Positions 1-9,954 of a stretch of 64,000 nt of DNA are shown here, piece by piece (position 1 is the stretch's first letter; every line of letters starts with the position of its first letter). The stretch lies in the NCBI GenBank assembly GCA_946965045.2, contig OX337235.1:2489928-2553927 (forward strand). Direction: 5' to 3'. The position numbers and the translations under genes are program-made. The DNA is from Epithemia pelagica (lineage: Eukaryota > Bacillariophyta > Bacillariophyceae > Surirellales > Surirellaceae). Under the pieces are notes generated by a model. It was given only the letters and a program-made list of their open reading frames with translations, was not told the DNA's origin and searched no databases.

Positions 1-2229
1 ATCCATAGTTGATCGTGTCCCCAAGGTTGACCTGTGCATTCATTTGCTTCTCCTCTTCACATCTCCCTTTGAGTCATTTGTTGCTGAGGTTTTCGACCCC
101 ACAGATAATGCATGCACCATCCTTCTTGGACAGTGTGCCATCATCTCGCCCAGTTTCGAATCCACGACCCAACGGCCGTTCACCCACATCCCATGACTTA
201 CAAACAATGACAGTCCCTTCCAGTTCCTGGAAAAGAAACCACGATTATTGGATCTAACTTTTCCGGAAAACCCCTTGCTAGATAAATCAAACGTCTCGAA
301 CAAGCACATGCAGAGATACAAGTTCTACAGTCACAGCATCCCTCCCATCCCTTTTCCAAGCTCTACCCTCCCAAATACATAGCCAAGATCTTCCCCATAA
401 GACTGTTCCCTATGCCACTCCAAGCTCTGACCCATCATCTAGACCTTTCCCTCATCCTAGAGATTTGCCACCATGATATGGACATGCATCACACACAGCA
501 TGCCATGGTATCTTCAAATCCAGAGTAATTGTTGAACTTTTTAACTGGTACAAATCCAGCAATGCATTGGTGGCCATTGAGAAAGCAGCACCGATATACA
601 ACATGATTGTTGATGCCATGTTGACTCAATGGAATCTCTACCATGCTGCGCAGACCGGAACCTTGCATTTTGCTAGGTGTGAATGGAGGATTCTGTCCCT
701 TGCCCCAACAGTTGCAACCACCATGTCTACGTTTGACGTGACCAAGGTTGGAGACGGCTAACAATGGAAAGCTCGAGAATGTGTTGGCACAGTATGGAAA
801 GGATCTCCCTCATGAGTCAAAAAAGCTTTGACAAGCCGCGTAAACCACACTTGGCAATCAACTGGAATGCTCAGAGGCAACAACAATACAACAATCGCGG
901 CGACAAGCACACACAAGGAAGCAGTGGAAACGTGTTTGCAAGGACAACAACGAGCACCAGCACCACAACCGCAGCCGCAACAAACACAACCTCTGAATTC
1001 TGGCACTCCAGAACAAGCTGGACGCAGAATTCGTTGGAATTAGTCAATGTTCCGAATTCCTGATATTTCAAAAGTTATGTGCGTTCAAATTTCTCGTATT
1101 TGCACCTCGAAAAAAATGAGGCGCATAATATTATTATACAAGCTGGTTCACGTTGCGAAGTGCATGAGTTTTTCAGAGTGGGAAATTGTATACTACACTT
1201 TATCGGACAGTACCCCAGCGTTTCGAACCAGTTACTTTTTCATGCTCCTCACATTTTGTCGCGCACATATCGTAAAATGCAAAATGCAATAACGACAAGT
1301 GACCGCTTCATGCGACAATGGCCATTCACCAGCCGAGATGCGAAGCACCACCCAACCTAATCGATAGGATAGATATAAAAGTAGTAGGAAATCATAGGGG
1401 TGTCGCGCATCTCGACCTGTAATTCAGTCTCCACAAGGAGTGAACGTATTTCCACTGCTGAGCATCGTGGACAATCATTCTCCATCTCCTTAGCTGTGCC
1501 CATAAAAACAAATTAAACCTACTTCGTCTATTAGTTGCAGCAGTTCTTGTGCTTGCGGCCATGAATGGCATCGTATTTGCCCAAACATCGGGACGTCCCA
1601 TTGTCATTGTCATTGTCATGGGTGCTGTGCTGCGGAAAATCACTATAGAATTTTATGTACGATTTTTTTCCAGTACAGTCTTCTACACTAATATACTCAT
1701 GCACTGCGCAACGTGAACCAGCTTGTATGCCATCGCTTTACTGTTATGGGGTTAAAGTCGCGTGCCGGTTATATTCTGCCGGCCTGGCTGGGAACTGGTC
1801 GTGAGCGTGAGCGTGAGCGGTGTCCCAACAAGATTCCTAAGTGAGTTTCCCCCAGAAGAGAGACAAAGACTCTCTCCCAATGGGAGATCCCGGTCAATTG
1901 TAGGCACCACAAACCCAACATCGAGTCGAGTCGACACAACGAACGCTATTGCCAGAAGAAGAACTATTGCTCAGTCTTTCTTGTAGTAGAGGCAGCGGAT
2001 TGGACCTCGAAGGAAACACAACAACAATCACCACCGACATAGCCCTTTGGAAGAGTGGAGTTTTTGCTGGCATACGGGCGGTGTTGTCGTGTTATTCTTG
2101 AGTGCTATTTCTGGGAGCAGGGAGTTCGGACGACGTACCACAACACCACAAGACTTGGATTGATTGCGTTCCACGCATCCTCTTGTGGATCATTCTCATT
2201 CTACCAACCACCACAAGAACAACAATAAC
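1..2229. other. Gene-poor stretch upstream of the first gene
   Basis: No reading frame here has protein-like composition or a recognisable motif. All ORFs are under about 100 codons and overlap one another on both strands. The stretch holds short simple repeats (CATTGT units near 1600-1620 and GTGAGC units near 1800) and one inverted-repeat unit listed separately. The last few hundred bases are presumably the promoter and 5' UTR of the gene starting at 2230. Confidence 0.5.
1136..1728. repeat. Inverted-repeat unit, MITE-like
   Basis: A 34-bp arm at 1136-1169 (core AAGCTGGTTCACGTTGCG) is repeated in inverted orientation at 1695-1728 with one mismatch. The enclosed 0.5 kb has no credible coding frame. 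This fits a non-autonomous DNA transposon (MITE), but no target-site duplication could be made out. Confidence 0.4.
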
Positions 2230-3186
2230 ATGTTGGGTGTCCAGTTTTTGCGTGCGTGGGTCAGCGACGATCCTCCCGACCAACTTTTGGGCGATTCCAT
2301 GTGGGTGTTTTTGCTGAGTCGTCGCTTTTTGCCCATGACCTTGGCCCTGGCCACGGTTGCCTTGCAATGGCTCATTTTACGAGCCTTTGTCATTCACACC
2401 GATATTGAATTGTACAGTAGCGGTTGTGATGACAATGGCAACCCTGTCTGTACCGAATGGGAGTTGAGTGTTGGCACCTTGGCCTTGGTGTGTTGCATTT
2501 TGGGTGGATGGACCATGGCAGATATTGCCATGGGTGGTCAATTGCTCGTGGCCAGTCTCTTGGGCGTTCGTCGGCAAAACAATAATAGCAATCATCATTG
2601 GTCGGTGGCCCATCGGTTTCAATTATTCTTGGCTGGTTTGGTTGCCCTGGGGATTGGCAATGGAACCTTGTGGTCGGCCTTGTTTCACATTCTCGACAAT
2701 AGTACCAGTGATTTGGATGCTTTGTTAAATGTGGTGGGAATTTTGTATGTCATGGACATTGATGAAGCCCTCTTTTCCTCCTTGTCGCGGTTGGCACCGC
2801 ATTGGCATGCCCGCATGCTGAAGGAAATTCAAGATGATTTTCCGCAAGGTCTAAATGGAATGGATCCATCACCACCCCTCTCGGATAATGGACCGACCAA
2901 AGTGGCACCACCACCACCACGACCCGAACAACCGACGAGTACCAGCACCTCACGGGTTGTCCAAAAACCACCCTTGGTCCGAGCCGCGTCCCATGCCATG
3001 ATACTGGGACCACCCGCACGACCACCACCCGTACGACCACCACCACCACACGGCGGCAACAACATGCCTCCTTCTACGTCCGATCGACGTCCACCGTCCA
3101 ACCAACATCGAAGTAGTAGTCACAACAACAATGCATCTCACCTGGCTGCCGTGGGTGCTCGGGCCATGGACAAGGGCGTGGCATAA
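2230..3186 (+). CDS. Multi-pass membrane protein with proline-rich tail, unknown function
   Basis: The product is about 318 residues from the first ATG (2230); upstream in-frame codons lack an ATG. The N-terminal two thirds has about four hydrophobic segments, roughly residues 28-50, 75-105, 130-160 and 165-185. They are separated by short loops, including one with two cysteines after a TDIELYSSG stretch. A conserved-looking acidic/hydrophobic element (VMDIDEALFSSLSRL) follows the last segment. The C-terminal third is hydrophilic and rich in Pro, Ser, Asn and His (PPPP and HNNN runs), so it is probably disordered and cytosolic. Similar membrane proteins of unknown role occur in diatoms as I recall, but I recognise no named family. 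It is single-exon with no visible defects. Confidence 0.7.
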   Translation: MLGVQFLRAWVSDDPPDQLLGDSMWVFLLSRRFLPMTLALATVALQWLILRAFVIHTDIELYSSGCDDNGNPVCTEWELSVGTLALVCCILGGWTMADIAMGGQLLVASLLGVRRQNNNSNHHWSVAHRFQLFLAGLVALGIGNGTLWSALFHILDNSTSDLDALLNVVGILYVMDIDEALFSSLSRLAPHWHARMLKEIQDDFPQGLNGMDPSPPLSDNGPTKVAPPPPRPEQPTSTSTSRVVQKPPLVRAASHAMILGPPARPPPVRPPPPHGGNNMPPSTSDRRPPSNQHRSSSHNNNASHLAAVGARAMDKGVA

Positions 3187-5025
3187 ATGTGTGTCTCGTG
3201 TGTTGGATTTTTGTCTGGTACACGAACCCTTACAGAATACAGGTAGGGAATGCTATTTCCATACAATTGTGTAGACGCAAGCGATGGAAAAACATGGGAT
3301 TAGTAGAATGGGAATATTATAGTAAACGATTTTTGTCTTTTAAACCACAATGACGACAATAGTTCTCTTCCAACGAGTCGTCGTTGTTGGTGTTGGTTGT
3401 GGACGCCACCAAACACAATGTGCCTCCGTCGCAAACTTGCGTGTCACCCCATCCTATCACGATTGTTTGTCGTCTGGAATGCGTCTCGCTTGTATTTTTC
3501 GGTCCTTGTGGTGGCAATCTACTCGAATGGCTTTGCCCGGTAGCTGGAACGACACCCACACTCCGTTCCTTGACGTCTCCTGGAACGATCTGGGGGGATG
3601 AGATTGACCACATGTGTTGTACGATTGAGCGACACGCCATGGGAGTGGAATCGTTTTCCTCTCCCTCTTTCTAGGTAGAGGGGCCTGATCATTGTCCTCC
3701 ACAGTATGTACTGTTTGTCCCTGCAACGAATCCAGCATGCGAAGCGGTGCTGTGGTGGTGTCTCGAGGGTGAGTGTGTCCTCCTGTCCAGGACACTTGTG
3801 TATCGATTCGTCCATTACTCTGGTACGTGTGGCCAAGGCTGGCTTGGGTGTGGCTGTGGTTCACACACATACACAAGGCTCCCCGTGTCCGGCCGAGTTC
3901 CCGAGGAGACAACCATCATGTCCACCACATCCAGTTTCAATGATTTGTGTCATGCTGGACGACAGAACCTTTCCGTGAGAGCGTTGGGGGGAATTCATGA
4001 ACTGTTGTGGTCCACACGGAACCAGTGTTTGGTACGTCCTGTGGGACTGAGCGCCACATGAGTCGCCGTGGTGGGCGTTTGGAACCGAGCGTGTGTTCCA
4101 AGTTTTGAACAATCTCGCTTTGGTGAGAGAGAGAGAGACAGAGAGAGAGAGAGAGCGTTTTGTTGTTTGGCATGCTCTTTGGGCATGGACAATCTCGTGG
4201 TTGGTCCACCCACCACGAGAGACAACTCCGTTCGCCCTTGTCATTCGTTGGGTGACGACTCACAAACGAGAGCAAAGAACGCGTCAAGCCAACAAATAGA
4301 GTCCTGTGGAATGGTCGTTGGTCGTAGCTGGTTTCCAATTTGCCTGTCGTTTCTCCACAAGTCCTGGGGTTCACGGACCACCCTCATGGAACGATGAGGT
4401 GAAACACACAACATGTGGTGGTGGTCGTTTGTGTGTCGAATCGTTTTGCATGGCAAACAGTGACTGGGGTGTGTGCGAGATGTATCTGCCGCTTTCGTGC
4501 ATGGGCTGGAATTCTTGGTGGGGACTTTGTTCAGAATGGATGAACGCTCGACAGCCTTTCTGTTTCTTGATCTGCTCTCCGGCCATGAACCAAGAACCAA
4601 GAAGTGTCGTCCTGGGGTGGTTGTCTTCTTGCCACGCCATTGTGTGCCGTGCAAGTATTGAACTGGCTATTTTGTGGAGACATGTCAATTGTCAATCGCG
4701 TCGTTCTCGTCTGGCGCGTGTCACGCTCCGGTCCGGCGGGCAATTATACAATGCGTCATTGTCGTTATGGACGTAGATTCAAGTGGCAAATAAGAGAAAT
4801 TATTCGCATACCAGATGTTGAATCCAGTCATGGGGCACACCAGACACTTCCCATCACCGACTCACTTTCCCTCCCCAAGAACAAGATACCAAACAAGAAA
4901 CAAGATACTCCTTTGTTTTGTTGCCGCCATTTGGATACACCATAAAAACCAAAAAAATCCAAACAACAACGCTCTCCTCCATTTTCTTCCTCTCTCTCTC
5001 TCTGTTTCTACAAACAATAGCAATC
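3187..5025. other. Intergenic stretch with GT/GA-rich low-complexity DNA
   Basis: Several overlapping ORFs of 100-156 codons occur on both strands between 3300 and 4780. They have no hydrophobic pattern, no motif and biased His/Thr/Arg composition typical of GT-rich DNA, so none is called. A CT-rich tract and CAA/CAAT-like sequence at 4985-5025 immediately precede the next ATG and are likely its 5' UTR. Confidence 0.5.
4124..4155. repeat. (GA)n microsatellite
   Basis: A run of GA dinucleotides is interrupted once by a C. It explains part of the ORF clutter around it. Confidence 0.85.
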
Positions 5026-6719
5026 ATGTCCTCCACCACCACACCCAAAACTGTACCCTCCTGCTTGGTCCGTCCCAGCAAACCCTTGTCCGAACAACGC
5101 ATTGCCGTCCTGGGAGCAGGTCCGGCTGGATTGTCCGTCTTGTGTGCCTTTGCCGAATACGCCGCCAAATCTCCGGGAGCGGAATTGCCCACACTGGTCT
5201 GTTGCGAACGTCAAGACGCCATGGGTGGCCAATGGCATTTGGCCAACAAATGGCAAACGGGCAGTAGCAACGAGTTTGGAGAACCAGTCCATTCGGGAAT
5301 GTACGATAATTTGTGGAGCAATGGACCCAAGGAATGTTTGGAATTTGCCAATTATTCCTTTTTGCAACATTTTCAACACGACATTCCGTCCTATCCTCCA
5401 CGAGCCGTCTTGTTGGACTATATGCAAGGCCGTGCTCGTCATTTGGCCGTGGAACCCTGGATTCGCTTTCAAACGGCCGTTCGACGTGTCACGTACGACT
5501 CTGACACCACGGAATTTACCGTCATTACACAACACTTGCCGAGCAAACAGGAAACGAGTCAAACCTTTGATTACGTCTTGTGTTGTACCGGTCATTTTCA
5601 TGTGCCCCACTTTCCCACACCCGTGTTTGATGGATTGGATTCCTTTGCGGGTCGCATTTTGCATTCGCACGAGGTTCGTCATTTTGAACAATTCCAGGGG
5701 CACCGCATTTTGGTCATTGGAACACTCTATTCGGCCGAAGACATGGCCCTGCAGGGCTACAAGTTTGGCTGTCGCGACATTACCCTGTCCTATCGGACCC
5801 AACCCATGGCCTTTGACTTTCCTCCCGAAATTGTCACCAAACCACTCTTGGTGAAAATGGAGGGTTCCACGGCCCACTTTTTGGATGGTTCGACCAAGGA
5901 GGGCATTGATATCATTCTCTTTTGTACCGGCTATCAACATTCCTTTCCCTTTTTGGAAGAATCGCTGACATTGCAAACCCAAAACAAGTTGTGGATTGAT
6001 GGGTTGTACAAGGGTTTGGTGTGGCATGCCAATCCACGCTTCCTGTATTTGGCCATGCACGATCAGTGGTTGACCTTTAACATGTTTGATGCCCAAGCCT
6101 GGTATGCCCGCGACGTGATTTTGGGACGCTTGACCGTCCCCGAGCCGGCGGAACGGGAGGCCGATATATTCTCTTTTGTACCGGCTATCAACATTCCTTT
6201 CCCTTTTTGGAAGAATCGCTGACATTGCAAACCCAAAACAAGTTGTGGATTGATGGGTTGTACAAGGGTTTGGTGTGGCATGCCAATCCACGCTTCCTGT
6301 ATTTGGCCATGCACGATCAGTGGTTGACCTTTAACATGTTTGATGCCCAAGCCTGGTATGCCCGCGACGTGATTTTGGGACGCTTGACCGTCCCCGAGCC
6401 GGCGGAACGGGAGGCCGATATGCAAACATGGGCCGACCGACATGCCAAGGCTGTCGAGGCCGGTCACGACGAGGACCTGATTCGATTTCAAGTGGACTAT
6501 ACGGCCAACTTGATTCAAGAGACCGATTATCCGTCGTGGGATTATGAATTGACGGTCCAAACCTTGTTGGATTGGGAACATGCCAAACACCAGAATATCA
6601 TGACCGATGGGGCACACACGTCCGCCTTTACCGGGTCCGTCGCACCCAAACCCAAAATTCCCTGGATGGAAAATACCAATGATTCCCTCCAAGCCTTTTT
6701 GGACAACCAGCAATCGTAA
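5026..6719 (+). CDS. tmm-like: Trimethylamine monooxygenase-like flavoprotein, frame broken by a 254-bp duplication
   Basis: The class B flavin monooxygenase fold is clear. An FAD-binding GAGPAG loop lies at residues 30-35, the CTGHFHVPHFP element resembles the FMO signature near residue 190, and a second NADPH dinucleotide loop (VIGTLYSAED) sits near residue 228. The C-terminal half closely resembles bacterial trimethylamine monooxygenases (YSAED, CTGYQHSFPFL, DQW, FNMFDAQAWYARDVILGRL). Those enzymes oxidise trimethylamine to its N-oxide with NADPH and O2. The ATG at 5026 follows a CT-rich leader. Reading from 5026 stops at 6222, because the 254-bp unit 5914-6167 is repeated at once (6168-6421) and 254 is not a multiple of three. 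The remaining C-terminus is open to 6719. Without the extra copy the frame would be about 479 codons, normal for the family. It is a recent allele-level break, a pseudogene or an assembly error. Confidence 0.8.
5914..6421. repeat. Perfect 254-bp direct tandem duplication inside the flavin monooxygenase gene
   Basis: Copy 1 is 5914-6167 and copy 2 is 6168-6421; I saw no difference between them. The break point lies at a short GATAT/ATTCTC junction. No AGGT occurs in the unit, so splicing out exactly one copy as an intron is not possible. Confidence 0.9.
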
Positions 6720-6906
6720 AAACCAAACGAATAGATAGAAGAAGCACACACTTGCGTACCAAACAATGAAAATCCACACACTGGGATATATAGCCCTCTA
6801 AAGTAAACTGTGCGATTTCCACCTGATTTGGAATCAATCTTGCTGCTCTAGAGCACTAATCTACATGTACAAGGCAGAATCAAAAGTACACACAAGATCC
6901 TTCAAG

Positions 6907-9084
6907 TCACGGGGCAATTTCGTCTGGAGTAGGACTATCATCCGGGTCGAGGGCAATCAATTCGACGCAGTCAAAGGCATGCAAGGTCCGTTCTTCTTTA
7001 TCTTGTTGTTCTTGTTGTTGTGACGATGATGATGATGGAGTCTTGGCCATAACCTCCAAGAGCGTACATCCCCCGGCCAAATCGGCCTCGAGGCAATAAC
7101 ACTTGTTGGTACCCGCCAACAATGAGGATCCATCTTGCTCTCTCCGGTTGGTTCCCATCATGGTTTGAACAACCTTCGAGGAAGCTCGCATACGTCGCGC
7201 CGTTCCATAATCGGAATCCCAACCTGTGACACGATCGCCGTTGCCCAAACGTTGTTGAATGCAACGGCGTTGTGCTCGTAACAAGGCACGGTGGTCTTGT
7301 GTCTGAACCGTCTCCTCTTGGGCAACGACCCCCTCTTCCTCGGCCCGATACCATCCATACTCGGATAGGCTTCCCAATAAGACTCCCGAAAACCTTGGTT
7401 TCAATATCGTCGACATTGTAGCGGCATCGTTTGCTGCTGCTGGGCGACTTGTTTCATCGGATTCCGTCTCCACGTTGTCTAGTGCTTCATTCCTTCCATC
7501 TGCCTTGCTGCCCATTGTTTCATTGTGCCGTGTCTTTTCTGCTTCATCCTCGTCCGCCGAAGCGGAAAAGTCATGCAGACACTGTTTCAATTCGTCATGG
7601 GTCATGGAGCGCCGAATTTCGGGCCACGTCCATTGTTCGTGTGATATAGCACTGGGAGGACGACCCATGGCCAACGGAGGGTCTTTGGCTGGTGGTTGTT
7701 GTCCTGGATGATGATGACGACGAGGACGCTGTCGTCGTTGAGACTCGGATCCACCAATGGCATGATTGACACTTTTTCGTTTTCGTTGGAGTAACCAATC
7801 CACAGCGTTGCATTCTTCCACCACAAACAAGGATGAGGATTGCGTGTCTTGAGCGGCGCCAGTGGCGGGCAAAGTGGTCTTGTCCACGACGCCAGCAAGC
7901 GTCTGGGTAGTGCCTGCGTCAATGGTGGTCCCAGTTGTTGTCATCGTGGATTGTTTCGGAACTGTCGCTGCTGCTGCTACCCGCACAGTCACTTGTTCAA
8001 TACAATCTCGTTTCTTTTGATTGGTCGTTCGAACGGTACTACTACGATCACCAAGATGATGAGTGTCGTGGTGGTCACGGTATTTTTGGGACGATGGATA
8101 CAAACGGGAGGCAATGGTTTGAGCCGCTGGTACAATGGTGGTGGACCAGTCGTACGGCCAGTCCGTCTTTCCTGTTTGTCCGCAATGGTTCAATTCCTCC
8201 AAGGCGTGAAGGATTTGAGAATGAATCTGTTCGTCGTCTTCGTCATCATCGTCATTCTGATCATGCTGTTGTTGTTGCGTCGTGGTGGGCAAAGTTGGTG
8301 TTGTTGTTGGAAGATTCATTTTGCCGGAATGGCCCTTTGATTTTGAATCCAACACTTTCCGAATGGCAATCAAGGGAATGGATGATGAAGATGAAGAGGA
8401 ACCAGGATTCACCGCCACAGATACTGTCGCGTCCTCTTGGTCCTCCTTTGGTTCGTCGTCATGTCTGGTGGTGGTGGCGGCGGTAGATGCCGTGGCACGT
8501 ACCGTGGCATCTGATAAGGAAGGATTGGTGGTTGGAACCTGCTGCTCATCCCCGGTGGCGGTAGTGGTGACAAACAAGAGAGAAAGTTCGGTTCGTACCA
8601 AGTCACGCAACCACCGTGCCGCTTGTCCATGATGAAGGTGTTCCAATTGGTCGGCCCACGCGTGGGCTACTGTTTGACACAGAGGCAGAATCACACGGTC
8701 CAAATCGTCTTGGGTCAATTCCAATTGCAACCCCAGGTTGTTGTAGTTGTCGTCGTCCTCTGCATCAGGGGGATCGGTGAATGGTTCAGTGGTGGGAGTG
8801 GTGATGGTTGCCTGGAGACAGTGAGATATGGCTTGCAAGGCAACTTCTCGTAATGTCGCTCGCATCCATGGAACGACCATGGCCTTGGCGGCGTGATTCG
8901 AAGACTCCCAGAACGATCTTTCCGCGTCTTGCTCTTCTTGTTGTCGTCGTTGTTCTTCTTGTGCAGTGGTATTTGTTCTTGTCGTTGTAGTGTGAGGAGA
9001 CTGGTTGTCCTCACTCAAAGCCCGGAGCATGGGGAGAACTGTTTCACAAGTCTCCCTTGGTATGGCGGATGTCTTTGTTGTCAT
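6907..9084 (-). CDS. Large low-complexity protein, unknown function
   Basis: The product is about 725 residues from the first ATG at 9084; the frame opens upstream only from non-ATG codons. The N-terminal 200 residues look structured, with helical stretches around WMRATLREVALQAISHCL and LDRVILPLCQTVAHAWADQLEHLH followed by ARWLRDLVRTELSLLF. The middle is dominated by Thr, Gln, Asp and Ser runs. A second structured patch lies near the C-terminus (SGVLLGSLSEYGWYRAEEEG, then a tail with CYCLEADLAGGCTLLEVM). No signal peptide or membrane segment is visible, so a soluble nuclear or cytosolic protein is likely. I recognise no family. The long uninterrupted frame and the structured ends argue that it is real. 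Confidence 0.65.
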   Translation of the reverse strand: MTTKTSAIPRETCETVLPMLRALSEDNQSPHTTTTRTNTTAQEEQRRQQEEQDAERSFWESSNHAAKAMVVPWMRATLREVALQAISHCLQATITTPTTEPFTDPPDAEDDDNYNNLGLQLELTQDDLDRVILPLCQTVAHAWADQLEHLHHGQAARWLRDLVRTELSLLFVTTTATGDEQQVPTTNPSLSDATVRATASTAATTTRHDDEPKEDQEDATVSVAVNPGSSSSSSSIPLIAIRKVLDSKSKGHSGKMNLPTTTPTLPTTTQQQQHDQNDDDDEDDEQIHSQILHALEELNHCGQTGKTDWPYDWSTTIVPAAQTIASRLYPSSQKYRDHHDTHHLGDRSSTVRTTNQKKRDCIEQVTVRVAAAATVPKQSTMTTTGTTIDAGTTQTLAGVVDKTTLPATGAAQDTQSSSLFVVEECNAVDWLLQRKRKSVNHAIGGSESQRRQRPRRHHHPGQQPPAKDPPLAMGRPPSAISHEQWTWPEIRRSMTHDELKQCLHDFSASADEDEAEKTRHNETMGSKADGRNEALDNVETESDETSRPAAANDAATMSTILKPRFSGVLLGSLSEYGWYRAEEEGVVAQEETVQTQDHRALLRAQRRCIQQRLGNGDRVTGWDSDYGTARRMRASSKVVQTMMGTNRREQDGSSLLAGTNKCYCLEADLAGGCTLLEVMAKTPSSSSSQQQEQQDKEERTLHAFDCVELIALDPDDSPTPDEIAP

Positions 9085-9695
9085 GGTGATAATGAGACGG
9101 GTTTCGGGGCGTTCTACTCTTGTTGGTGACTTTTCTTTTCTCACTGTGTTTTTTGTCTGTCTCGCTCACTCTGGGGCGACCGTTTTTCGAAATCACGCAA
9201 GATCAAGTTTTCTTGTTCTGTCGTCTGATGCGCGTTGAGCTAAACCACCTTGCGCATTTTTTAGTGGTACGTCAAACCATCGTCTCACCGATAAAACGAG
9301 CTTTGATTGGCAACATACCCAGCCGAGAGCCCAGGTTGACCATTGTCGTCGGGAGGGAGAGGAGGGTTTTTGAAGAGCGACCTATGAGCGACCCACAGTT
9401 TGATGTTGATTTTCGAACAATGACCAATGACAATTGAACCATACAACACATGACGGTTAGATGTGAGATACCAGAAAAGCAAAGCCGAATAGATACTATA
9501 CTCGGTTTCGAATGTCACGTTACGATCAGATGGACGGTGGATCAATCACGCTACTGACATTCAAGGATGAACGCCCTCCAACTTGATTGATACCCTTGAT
9601 GGGCGCTTTCATTTGCCATGTTCTACCATGGACCGAACGGCCGCACCGCATTTTGGTCTCTTCTTCCTCATCAAGTCCAATGAATTTACCTACCA
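9085..9695. other. Intergenic stretch between the low-complexity gene and the interrupted ORF
   Basis: This probably contains the promoter of the minus-strand gene ending at 6907 and of the plus-strand ORF at 9696. A 14-bp string GCGACCCACAGTTT at 9390-9403 recurs in the fold-back MITE near 30073; nothing else was recognised. Confidence 0.4.
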
Positions 9696-9759
9696 ATGAC
9701 TTGCGACGCCGAAAGTATAAAGCACAAAGAAGAAGCCGTTGTGAAACTACAGTTTGGTC
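9696..9759 (+). pseudogene. 5' part of a reading frame split by LTR element A
   Basis: An ATG at 9696 opens 21 codons that run into the TGGTC target site (9755-9759). The frame continues, with the target site counted once, at 21306 on the far side of the 11.5-kb element. Preceding in-frame codons contain a stop, so 9696 is a plausible start. The product is not recognised. See the 3' part at 21306-21813. Confidence 0.35.
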
Positions 9760-9954
9760 TGTTGAAACTCATAGACGAACGTGCTGTAAAGGCAACGATA
9801 CACTTCTAGAATTACGTTTTGTCAAGAGAATGAGCTCCTGTGTTGCTCTTCTTCGTTGCCTTACCACGTGGCTGAACTAGATTCCATTTTGCTTCAACAT
9901 CGCCGGTCGCACTTTCCTCTACCTGTGCTATTGGTTTCGGAGCAGGTTCCAACA
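9760..9954 (-). repeat. 3' LTR of element A
   Basis: It is 195 bp with TG/CA ends. The last 47 codons of pol are encoded inside it, with the stop at 9812. It has a GTA insertion relative to the 5' LTR. Confidence 0.9.

Noticed and set aside
3457-4776. Overlapping ORFs of 105-156 codons on both strands
   Set aside because: GT/GA-rich low-complexity DNA lacks stops by composition. There is no hydrophobic pattern, splice structure or motif.
5008-6291. 427-codon minus-strand ORF opposite the flavin monooxygenase, and a 238-codon one at 6063-6779
   Set aside because: Both are antisense shadows of a strongly recognised coding frame. They repeat the duplication and have no motif.
5914-6421. The 254-bp duplication as a new intron
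   Set aside because: Removal of exactly one unit would need AGGT in the unit; none is present.
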